Shown in pieces: positions 1-6,122 of a stretch of DNA of 15,235 bases. Numbering within the stretch: position 1 is the stretch's first letter; each line of letters begins with the position of its first letter. A program made the position numbers and the translations under genes. The notes under the pieces are model-generated. The model worked only from the letters and a program-made list of their open reading frames with translations, was not told where the DNA came from and made no database searches. The DNA is from SOIA01 sp050116035 (lineage in GTDB: Bacteria > Acidobacteriota > Aminicenantia > Aminicenantales > Aminicenantaceae): NCBI GenBank assembly GCA_050116035.1, contig JASFPJ010000044.1, positions 1 through 15,235 of the forward strand. The letters are read 5' to 3'.

Positions 1-1206
1 CCCCGCGAAGAGTGGAGGCAGATGTACCGTGAAATCTGGCGCATTGAACGAGAATTTTTCTACGACCCCAATCTCCACGGCCTGGACCTGGAAATGGCCC
101 AGAAAAAATATGCTCCATATGTGGAGGTTGTGGCATCAAGACAGGATCTGAACTACCTCTTTGCCGAGATGCTGGGTGAGATGACTGTCGGACATCTCGG
201 AGTTGGGGGCGGCGACATCCCGCGAGCAGACCGGATTTCCACCGGACTTTTAGGCGCGGATTACACAATTGAAAACGGCCGGTACCGCTTCGCCCGGATT
301 TACAGCGGGGAAAACTGGAATCCTCAATTCCAGGCTCCATTGACTCAACCAGGAGTGAATGTCAAGAAGGGCGAATACCTGCTCGCTGTGGATGGTCAGG
401 AACTCCAAGGTACAGATAATATCTACCGATACTTCGAAGCAAAATCAGGAAAACAAGTCGTTCTCACCGTGGGTCCCCATCCGAAACTCGAGGGAACACG
501 GGAGGTGACGGTCGTTCCGGTTGGGAGCGAAACAACGCTACGCAATTTTGCCTGGATTGAAGATAACCGACGTTATGTCGACCGGGTGACCAACGGACGG
601 GTGGCCTATGTATATATGCCGGATACAGCCTTTGGTGGATACACCTATTTCAACCGTTATTTTTATGCCCAAGTCGGCCGGGAAGCGCTTATCGTCGATG
701 AGCGTTTCAATGGCGGCGGCGCGCTGGCCACGGATATCATCGAACGCTTTCAGCGAAAATTGATGAGCCTTGTCGCCACTCGGGACGGTGCCAACGAAGT
801 TCAGCCTCAAGGCGCTATCTTCGGGCCCAAGGTTATGCTCATCAATGAGTTCGCCGGCTCTGGTGGGGATGCCATGCCCTGGTACTTTAAAAGAGCCAAA
901 GTGGGGCCGTTGGTGGGCAAACGGACATGGGGCGGTCTGGTCGGTCGAGCCGGAGCTCCTTCTCTCCTGGATGGTGGTTATGTCAGTTCTCCTAGCTCAG
1001 CTGTTTGGAGCCCGGATGGGCACTGGATTGCGGAAAACATTGGAGTCATCCCAGATGTGGAAGTGGAACTTGATCCCCAGCTTGTCCGCCAGGGAAAGGA
1101 TCCCCAGCTGGAGAAAGCCATAGAGATCGTCATGGACGAGCTGGTTAAAAATCCTCTTCCCAAGCCAAAACGTCCCGCTTATCCCAACTACCATAAAAAG
1201 AAATAG
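1..1206 (+). CDS. Tricorn-like S41 family serine peptidase, C-terminal part (5' end outside window)
   Basis: The frame is open from base 1, so the Met at 22 is internal and the gene begins upstream. Residues are numbered from that Met. The visible part matches the catalytic half of bacterial tricorn homologues: a C1-like helical region (1-65), a PDZ-like region (about 75-170) with GVNVKKGEYLLAVDG, and the C2 peptidase core (175-350). Candidate catalytic residues by family comparison are His58 (TVGHLGVGGG), Ser280 in NEFAGSGGDA with Asp283 behind it, and Glu338 in AENIGVIPD. The Ser that precedes the His in archaeal tricorn is Gly57 here. Family members trim peptides to short products. Bacterial ones often have a signal peptide and beta-propellers N-terminally, but those parts are not visible. 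The tail is basic and proline-rich (PLPKPKRPAYPNYHKKK). The call is firm for family; location and substrate are inference. Confidence 0.93.
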   Translation, partial: PREEWRQMYREIWRIEREFFYDPNLHGLDLEMAQKKYAPYVEVVASRQDLNYLFAEMLGEMTVGHLGVGGGDIPRADRISTGLLGADYTIENGRYRFARIYSGENWNPQFQAPLTQPGVNVKKGEYLLAVDGQELQGTDNIYRYFEAKSGKQVVLTVGPHPKLEGTREVTVVPVGSETTLRNFAWIEDNRRYVDRVTNGRVAYVYMPDTAFGGYTYFNRYFYAQVGREALIVDERFNGGGALATDIIERFQRKLMSLVATRDGANEVQPQGAIFGPKVMLINEFAGSGGDAMPWYFKRAKVGPLVGKRTWGGLVGRAGAPSLLDGGYVSSPSSAVWSPDGHWIAENIGVIPDVEVELDPQLVRQGKDPQLEKAIEIVMDELVKNPLPKPKRPAYPNYHKKK

Positions 1207-1228
1207 TCCGCTCGAGTGGCTGTGTTGG

Positions 1229-1249
1229 GCTTCTCCTCCATGGAGAAGC
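1229..1249. repeat. Perfect 8-bp inverted repeat after the S41 gene
   Basis: GCTTCTCC (1229-1236) and GGAGAAGC (1242-1249) are perfect reverse complements around a 5-base loop, 22 bases after the peptidase stop codon. The RNA would form a stable stem. No T-run follows, so it is not a canonical intrinsic terminator. It could be a Rho-dependent 3'-end stabiliser or a processing site. Confidence 0.5.
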
Positions 1250-1264
1250 ACGACACCGCGTATC

Positions 1265-1293
1265 TTGTATAGAGTGAGTGTGAGCTATACAAA
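1265..1293 (+). promoter_or_regulatory. Dyad with possible promoter upstream of the methyltransferase gene
   Basis: TTGTATAG (1265-1272) and CTATACAA (1285-1292) are perfect inverted repeats separated by 12 bases. The same stretch can be read as a weak sigma-70 promoter: TTGTAT, 17 bases, TACAAA (1288-1293). A dyad that overlaps both boxes would suit an operator, but an RNA hairpin is equally possible. It lies 28 bases upstream of the ATG at 1321. Confidence 0.3.
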
Positions 1294-1320
1294 TATTTAA
1301 TATCTTCAGGGAGCAAGATT

Positions 1321-1968
1321 ATGCATTTTAAGAGACTCAAAGTCTTAATAATTCTAACCTTCTTGATGACACCGGCTGCGGCACAGGAGGCCCAGGAACA
1401 GAAGGATGTTCTCGCACCGGAGAATGCCAACGAGGCCAGACTTAACCGCCTGCAGCCGCCCGATAAGGTTATGGATGCGATCGGAGTCATGCCAGGGATG
1501 GTCGTGGCCGAGATCGGGGCTGGACGCGGACGCTACGTTGTGCAGTTTGCAGTGAGAGTCGGAGAGAACGGAAAAGTCTATGCAGAAGACATAGACGCCG
1601 CAGCCTTAAAATATCTGGAGAAGCGCTGTGAACGCTGGGGATTGAAAAATGTCGAGACTATACTCGGAGACGTAACCGACCCGAAGCTCCCTGAGGGCAA
1701 ACTGGACTTGATTTTCGTCATCTCCGCTTACCATCATTTCGAAGACCCGGTAGCGTTGTTGCGGAATGCGAGGTCAGCGCTCAAACCGGACGGGATCATG
1801 GCGATCGGAGAGTGGCTCCCCACGGATGAAAGACCTCGGTCGGGCACATCTCCGGAGAAGCTGGAAGCTCAAATGAAAGCGGCCGGCTACAGGCTTGAAC
1901 GCCTTGAGACATTTCTTAAGGCGAATCGAATGTATATCTATATCTTCCGGATTGATAATATCCGCTGA
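1321..1968 (+). CDS. Class I SAM-dependent methyltransferase with a predicted signal peptide
   Basis: The product is 215 aa. The start is supported by AGGGAG (1308-1313) seven bases before the ATG. Residues 1-21 look like a Sec signal: basic MHFKRLK, a hydrophobic core, then TPAAAQ with a likely cut after Ala21. The rest is a Rossmann methyltransferase: motif I AEIGAGRGR (63-71), an acidic end of strand 2 (YAEDID, 87-92), GDVTD (116-120), motif IV-like LDLIFVISAYHHF (128-140), and ALKPDGIMAIGEW (153-164) as the post-IV strand. This resembles the Methyltransf_11/31 and UbiE-like group. The acceptor substrate is unknown. The combination of a leader with a SAM-dependent enzyme is odd, because SAM is cytoplasmic. 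It stands 114 bases after the peptidase gene and ends 15 bases before the oppositely oriented M19 gene. Confidence 0.88.
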   Translation: MHFKRLKVLIILTFLMTPAAAQEAQEQKDVLAPENANEARLNRLQPPDKVMDAIGVMPGMVVAEIGAGRGRYVVQFAVRVGENGKVYAEDIDAAALKYLEKRCERWGLKNVETILGDVTDPKLPEGKLDLIFVISAYHHFEDPVALLRNARSALKPDGIMAIGEWLPTDERPRSGTSPEKLEAQMKAAGYRLERLETFLKANRMYIYIFRIDNIR

Positions 1969-1983
1969 TAATCTTCTATTTTA

Positions 1984-3117
1984 CTATTTCCACACCTGAC
2001 TGAACACACGCATGTAGTTTCCACCAAGAATCTTCCGCACATCGGTATCCCCGTAGCCCTTTTTTTTGAGCTTCTCGATAAAATTCAGCACTTCCGCATA
2101 GTTACTGAAACCATCAACCATGCGCAGAGGCGAGCGTATGTTTGGCGTGACATGTTTGTTATACGTGCCCGTGACATCTTTATAGGCAGGTTCGCCCCAG
2201 GGATCATACTCATGATCCGGATATGTGCCAAGACTCATATCTGTCCCGACTCCGATATAATCTGTTGAACCGAGAAGCTGCACCACATGATCGATATGGT
2301 CGATAAAATCATCTATGGTCGGTCGCTGGATTTGGCCTGTTTTCATCGTCATCGGTCCCCAGGGAGACAGACCTATCACTCCTTTTTTAGCGGCGCAGGC
2401 TTTAATCTGCTCATCATCGATGTTGCGGGGATTATCAGCGAGTGCTTTTGTGCTGGAATGACTGAAAACCACTGGTTGCTGACTGCGCTGGATGATCTCC
2501 AGGCTGGAACGCTTACCGAGGTGGGAGCAGTCCAGCAAAAGTCCCACTCTGTTGCATTCGTCCACCACCAGTTGACCAAAAGATGTCAAACCCTGATCTG
2601 TCTTATCCAGACAGCCTCCACAAATGTGATTAGATAGGCTGTACGCGGGAATCAGCATGCGCAGACCGAGCTTTGTTAAGGCCTCGATCCGATGCAGTTT
2701 GTACTCGATAAAATCACCGCATTGCGAGGCTAGAAGAAGAGTGGCTTTTTTATTCTTTTTGGCCTTTTTAATATCATCGACTGTATATACGACGGACAAA
2801 TCAGGATATTTTCGGGCGATGAGATGCCAGAACATGAGTGCTTCGAGTGCCAGGTCCAGTGTATCATGGGGATTCCAGGCGGTGACCGCATAAGACGTCA
2901 CTCCGTATCGGTGAGCATCTTGAAACTGTGCATCCGGCCAGATCTGCATGCAGGAGTCGATAAAAATATAGGGATGATCCTTTTTGAGTATGGGATGGAT
3001 CCCCTTCTCGTTCAGGGGATCAAAGATGTCTTCTTTAGTTTGTGTGGGGTATCCGACCAGGGATGTGGATCCAAAGGCCGCTATTCCGGCCATTATCAGA
3101 AATTCTCTTCTTTTCAT
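1984..3117 (-). CDS. M19 (membrane/renal dipeptidase) family protein with Tat-like leader and altered metal site
   Basis: I start the 377-aa product at 3117, which gives MKRREFLIMAGIAAFGS, a twin-arginine-type leader (RREFL plus hydrophobic stretch). The longer frame to 3186 would run into the M14 gene and bury the leader. The M19 fold is recognisable: GLTSFGQLVVDECNRVG (176-192), DCSHLG with His199, VFSHSS with His220, a RN-DE stretch (231-236) and GVGTD with Asp293. These match the two later metal-binding His and the active-site Asp of membrane dipeptidase. The first metal motif, normally D-G-H-x-D, reads D54-S-C56-M-Q58, and the bridging Glu is Gln132 (ASQCGDF). The protein may therefore bind metal differently or be inactive. 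It lies 17 bases downstream of the M14 peptidase gene, so the two are probably cotranscribed. The ribosome-binding site is weak (AGAG directly before ATG, GAGGA 14 bases upstream). Confidence 0.85.
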   Translation of the reverse strand: MKRREFLIMAGIAAFGSTSLVGYPTQTKEDIFDPLNEKGIHPILKKDHPYIFIDSCMQIWPDAQFQDAHRYGVTSYAVTAWNPHDTLDLALEALMFWHLIARKYPDLSVVYTVDDIKKAKKNKKATLLLASQCGDFIEYKLHRIEALTKLGLRMLIPAYSLSNHICGGCLDKTDQGLTSFGQLVVDECNRVGLLLDCSHLGKRSSLEIIQRSQQPVVFSHSSTKALADNPRNIDDEQIKACAAKKGVIGLSPWGPMTMKTGQIQRPTIDDFIDHIDHVVQLLGSTDYIGVGTDMSLGTYPDHEYDPWGEPAYKDVTGTYNKHVTPNIRSPLRMVDGFSNYAEVLNFIEKLKKKGYGDTDVRKILGGNYMRVFSQVWK

Positions 3118-3134
3118 CTCTCTATTTTTTGTCC

Positions 3135-5726
3135 TCAGCGAATTAACGCATTGAAGAGCAATTTGAATGTGCCATGAGTCTGGCACCGATGCTGGGTCCG
3201 GAACCCGATGAGAACCACCTGGCCTTTACCTTGTTTGACATTGACCATCGCCGGTTGATTGGAAAGGTGCTCCTCCCCTATCAGCCAGCCGCTCTGCAGG
3301 AGATTCCTCTCCTGGTAACGGACAACAGTCTCGTACTTCTCGCTTCCCTGACTTGTCGTCACTGCGAATACCGGGCTGGACCGATAAAGAATCAGGCCTT
3401 CTGAAGGCATTCCATAAGCCAGTGGATGGGTGTTATCGATGTTCACTCTTACAGTTGAACCCGGACAGAAAAACTCCTTGGATTCGAGGTTATCAACGGT
3501 GTTGCGAACACTGACTCCCAACCTCTCAACTGCAAAGCTGTAGGCGCCACCAAGAGTGACCAGTGTTCCCCCTTTTTCTACAAAAGCCTTCAGTGCCTCG
3601 ACACCTTCTTTGCCTATACCGCTTCGATATTCAGGAGGAACTGAGGATAAATAGCGGCGGTATCTCCCGGTGACATCTCCCATGATTATGCCAGATGAAT
3701 CGTCCGGCAAGATGATGGTGTCATACTTTTTGATAAGATCGCCCTTCTTTATCTCCGCATCCATCAAGGATGTGTACGGAAACGAGAACTTTTCAAGAAC
3801 CAGCCGTGTCCAGCCCTCATCCATGTTTCCACCATAATAACGCTGGTACATGCCGATACGAGGCTTCTTGACCTGATGCGTTCCTTCCTTGACCGGACTT
3901 CTTAGCGCTTTAAAATCAACGCCCGTCTGTCCAGCCACATCCCTGAGAACAGCCTCTTTTCCTCTTGAAACGATGAAGTCTCCAGGGCGGAGTCCTGAGA
4001 CCACCTTATCCACCCGACGGACAGAAATCCCTTTACCCAACAATAAATTCACAGCCTTGAAGCTGTCATTCAGCCTTCCATCCAGGACATATCCATCTCC
4101 ACCAGTTTCAACCTTTCCTGAGACCGGAACTTGACCGGTGAGAATCTGAAAGTCGCCTTTGACATCCTCGTTAACCGGGTCAACGCGTACGCCCATGAAC
4201 TCGTTCATGGTGTGTGTGGCCAGGTCGTACGGACGGCGAGGAGAACCGTCGCTGCTTCTGGTCCACTCATTGTCGACGTAAAAAGTCCGGCCCAGCAGGT
4301 TCCGGATCAAACCCATTTTGGGCTGTGCCAGAGAGATGACAAAGGAGCCTTTGGGATAGATCACACTGTTGGCATTGAATTCTTTCTGGGCCTGTTTGAT
4401 CTCAATCCCTGATAACAGCAATGTGTTGATCATCCTCACCACCGTCAGCGGATCATGCTGAGCAATCGATACAATATAAGTCTTGGGCTTTCCCTTGGCT
4501 CCCCTCTCTGTCTGCCGCTTGGCTTTCAAGTAGGCGTTCCAGAGGACAGTTTCTTTGTTTCTGGCTGCAAGGTCCAGGAGCGCCCAGGCTGAGATCTTCT
4601 TCTGTTCGACGATATCCCGAAGCCTCCACCATCCGCCTGGCCATGGATTCGGGAATGTTGTCTGGGCTTCGTAGGCTGGAAACTGCCTGGCCCCGCCACG
4701 AAGCTGTTCAGGATGGATGTAAATGGGTGTGGCCAGTCTTGTACTGGCTGACTCGGTGAGCATCCCGGCAATGTTGTGGAAAGGAGTGATCCAATGCCAT
4801 CCGAAATGACCCCAGCCAGGATACTGGGCCACATTCAGGATGCCTGATTTACCGGCCTCTTCCAGCTTATAGGCAATGTGCGCTCCGTACCAACTGTGCT
4901 CCCGCCAGATGAGAGGGTCCGCATAAGGTCGAATGGGCTCACAGTAAGGCGGGACATAAAACCGGGCCCCAGAGCTTCCCATATGGTGATGATCGATATA
5001 AGCTTGGGGAACCCACTCCCGGTACATAATCTTGGCCGCGTACACTGACTCAACCAAGTTGATAAAATCACCATCCCGGTTGTTATCATGCCCGGCATAC
5101 AGGTGGTACAGCCAAGGAAGACCAGCCCCCTCGTACTCTGTGCCAACAGTCTTTCGGTACCAGTCGGTGACCATGATCTGGCCGTCCGGATTGAAGCTCG
5201 GTATCAAGAAGAAGATCACGTTGTCCAGGATGCGCTGAGTCTCCTCATCACTTCTGGAAATGAGGTCATAGGTCAACTCAGGCGCCATCTGAGTTCCTCC
5301 GATTTCAGTCGCATGAAGGCTCATGGACTGGCACATGACCGCTTTGCCCTCCTTCACCAGTTTTTTAATCTCTGATTCATTGATTCCTCGCGGGTCGCTG
5401 AGCTTGGCATTCACTTCCTGGAGGCGGTCCAGGTTAGCCAGATTATTCGGTGAGGAGATGATGACCGCAAGAAAGGGATTGCCCATGGTGGATGGCCCCA
5501 TGTTGATGACTTTCAGCTTTCCGCATTGCTTCTCCAGAAGCTTGTAGTATTCGACGATCTTGTCCCAGCGGGCGATTTTTCTATCGCTGCCGAGTTTGAA
5601 CCCAAAGAACTCTTCCGGGGAAGTGACTTTTGTTTGGGCAATAGCAATCTGGGTCCAAAATCCCAGAACAAGAAGCACCAGCGCTACTACCTGGATAGTG
5701 TTTTTTAATTTGGCGTTTTGTCTCAT
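3135..5726 (-). CDS. Exported M14 family zinc carboxypeptidase-like protein with C-terminal amidotransferase-like domain
   Basis: The product is 863 aa. GGAGG six to seven bases before the ATG at 5726 fixes the start. Residues 10-30 form a Sec signal with a likely cut at AIA|Q. The M14 domain spans about 40-400. Zinc ligands can be read as His138 and Glu141 in HATE, and His247 in DHHHMG. The catalytic Glu is probably Glu325 in GMLTESAS, and FNPDG (178-182) is also typical. M14 enzymes remove C-terminal residues or cleave peptide or cell-wall amides; the substrate here is unknown. Residues about 620-740 resemble a class I glutamine-amidotransferase-like fold (KPRIGMYQRYYGG, YDTIILPDDSSG, FVEKGGTLVTLGGAYSFA) with no nucleophilic Cys at the expected elbow, so it is probably structural or binding. 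This architecture recurs in Acidobacteriota-type genomes. It is the first gene of a likely operon with the M19 gene. Confidence 0.9.
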   Translation of the reverse strand: MRQNAKLKNTIQVVALVLLVLGFWTQIAIAQTKVTSPEEFFGFKLGSDRKIARWDKIVEYYKLLEKQCGKLKVINMGPSTMGNPFLAVIISSPNNLANLDRLQEVNAKLSDPRGINESEIKKLVKEGKAVMCQSMSLHATEIGGTQMAPELTYDLISRSDEETQRILDNVIFFLIPSFNPDGQIMVTDWYRKTVGTEYEGAGLPWLYHLYAGHDNNRDGDFINLVESVYAAKIMYREWVPQAYIDHHHMGSSGARFYVPPYCEPIRPYADPLIWREHSWYGAHIAYKLEEAGKSGILNVAQYPGWGHFGWHWITPFHNIAGMLTESASTRLATPIYIHPEQLRGGARQFPAYEAQTTFPNPWPGGWWRLRDIVEQKKISAWALLDLAARNKETVLWNAYLKAKRQTERGAKGKPKTYIVSIAQHDPLTVVRMINTLLLSGIEIKQAQKEFNANSVIYPKGSFVISLAQPKMGLIRNLLGRTFYVDNEWTRSSDGSPRRPYDLATHTMNEFMGVRVDPVNEDVKGDFQILTGQVPVSGKVETGGDGYVLDGRLNDSFKAVNLLLGKGISVRRVDKVVSGLRPGDFIVSRGKEAVLRDVAGQTGVDFKALRSPVKEGTHQVKKPRIGMYQRYYGGNMDEGWTRLVLEKFSFPYTSLMDAEIKKGDLIKKYDTIILPDDSSGIIMGDVTGRYRRYLSSVPPEYRSGIGKEGVEALKAFVEKGGTLVTLGGAYSFAVERLGVSVRNTVDNLESKEFFCPGSTVRVNIDNTHPLAYGMPSEGLILYRSSPVFAVTTSQGSEKYETVVRYQERNLLQSGWLIGEEHLSNQPAMVNVKQGKGQVVLIGFRTQHRCQTHGTFKLLFNALIR

Positions 5727-5801
5727 AGATATCCTCCTTGATTATTGTATGAAAATTCGATTCCGAAAATCCGATTAAACAGAAAGACAGGAGTCTTCGT
5801 C

Positions 5802-5838
5802 ATGCTTCAATATCTCATTACTATATTGAATTGAGCAT
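5802..5838. repeat. Interrupted inverted repeat in the M14/permease spacer
   Basis: TTCAATAT (5806-5813) pairs with ATATTGAA (5823-5830) across a 9-base loop. The flanking ATGC (5802-5805) and GCAT (5835-5838) extend the dyad after a 4-base asymmetric bulge. It sits about 80-110 bases upstream of the M14 start codon and could be an operator or an RNA hairpin in either transcript. Confidence 0.4.
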
Positions 5839-5862
5839 CCATTTCAACTAAAAAATTTTATT

Positions 5863-5878
5863 TCTATCCAGCGATAGA
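5863..5878. repeat. Short perfect hairpin in the M14/permease spacer
   Basis: TCTATC (5863-5868) and GATAGA (5873-5878) are perfect reverse complements around CAGC. No T-run follows on either strand, so a terminator role is not supported. It may be part of a protein-binding region. Confidence 0.3.
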
Positions 5879-5989
5879 TTCGAGAGTTCAGCCAAGCCGT
5901 TGAGAATAGAGAAAAATTGACCGCTTGGAGCTAAAGACGGAATCTGGAATTTTCTATGCAAAAAGCTAATTAGAGGAATATTTATTTTT

Positions 5990-6031
5990 GTTCGTACACG
6001 GACATAAATCGTTCGAGAACGGACATAAATT
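5990..6031 (+). repeat. Two tandem 21-bp units upstream of a sigma-54 promoter (candidate activator sites)
   Basis: Each unit begins GTTCG and contains ACGGACATAAAT-type core sequence. The shared parts are GTTCG (5990-5994 and 6011-6015) and GGACATAAAT (6000-6009 and 6021-6030), with a variable five-base middle. The period is exactly 21 bases, two helical turns, so bound dimers would lie on the same face of the DNA. The junction also contains the small dyad CGTTC-GA-GAACG (6010-6021). Predicted positions are about -103 to -62 relative to the sigma-54 start, suitable for an NtrC-type enhancer-binding protein. The identity of the binding protein is inference. Confidence 0.65.
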
Positions 6032-6065
6032 GTTTCATGAGCTTAAAAAATCTCGAGAGAAAACA

Positions 6066-6082
6066 TTGGCATATTTTTTGCA
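6066..6082 (+). promoter_or_regulatory. Sigma-54 (RpoN) -24/-12 promoter for the permease gene
   Basis: TTGGCATA, four bases, TTGCA matches the RpoN consensus TGGCACG-N4-TTGCA. The invariant GG (6068-6069) and GC (6080-6081) are separated by exactly 10 bases. Transcription should start near 6093, giving a leader of about 30 bases before the ATG at 6123. Such promoters need an AAA+ activator bound upstream, which fits the 21-base repeats at 5990-6031. Confidence 0.75.
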
Positions 6083-6122
6083 TTAATAGATCATAAACAA
6101 ACAATGCAGTGTTAAGAGTCCA

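Larger units (their letters stand above)
5727..6122. other. Divergent AT-rich intergenic region between the M14 gene and the plus-strand permease
   Basis: This 396-base spacer has no convincing coding frame. Its right third holds two tandem 21-base units (5990-6031) and a sigma-54 promoter (6066-6082) for the permease. Its left part holds several inverted repeats (5802-5838, 5863-5878, and CCAAGC 5892-5897 with GCTTGG 5923-5928). The M14 gene must start from the left part. TACAAT lies just upstream of its Shine-Dalgarno on the minus strand, but no matching -35 box was found, so I do not call that promoter. Confidence 0.7.

Noticed and set aside
22..24. ATG at 22 as start of the S41 peptidase
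   Set aside because: The frame is open to base 1 and the residues before it (PREEWRQ) continue the conserved tricorn-family sequence, so the gene starts upstream of the window.
3118..3186. Longer start of the M19 gene at 3186
   Set aside because: It would overlap the M14 gene by about 50 bases and place 23 residues ahead of a good twin-arginine-type leader; the start at 3117 is preferred.
4835..5146. Open frame antisense-shifted within the M14 gene
   Set aside because: It lies wholly inside the M14 coding sequence in another frame and has no protein-like features; the M14 frame shows conserved catalytic motifs.
5740..5752. Sigma-70 promoter of the M14 gene from the minus-strand TACAAT
   Set aside because: No acceptable -35 box lies 16-18 bases upstream, and the start would nearly touch the Shine-Dalgarno.
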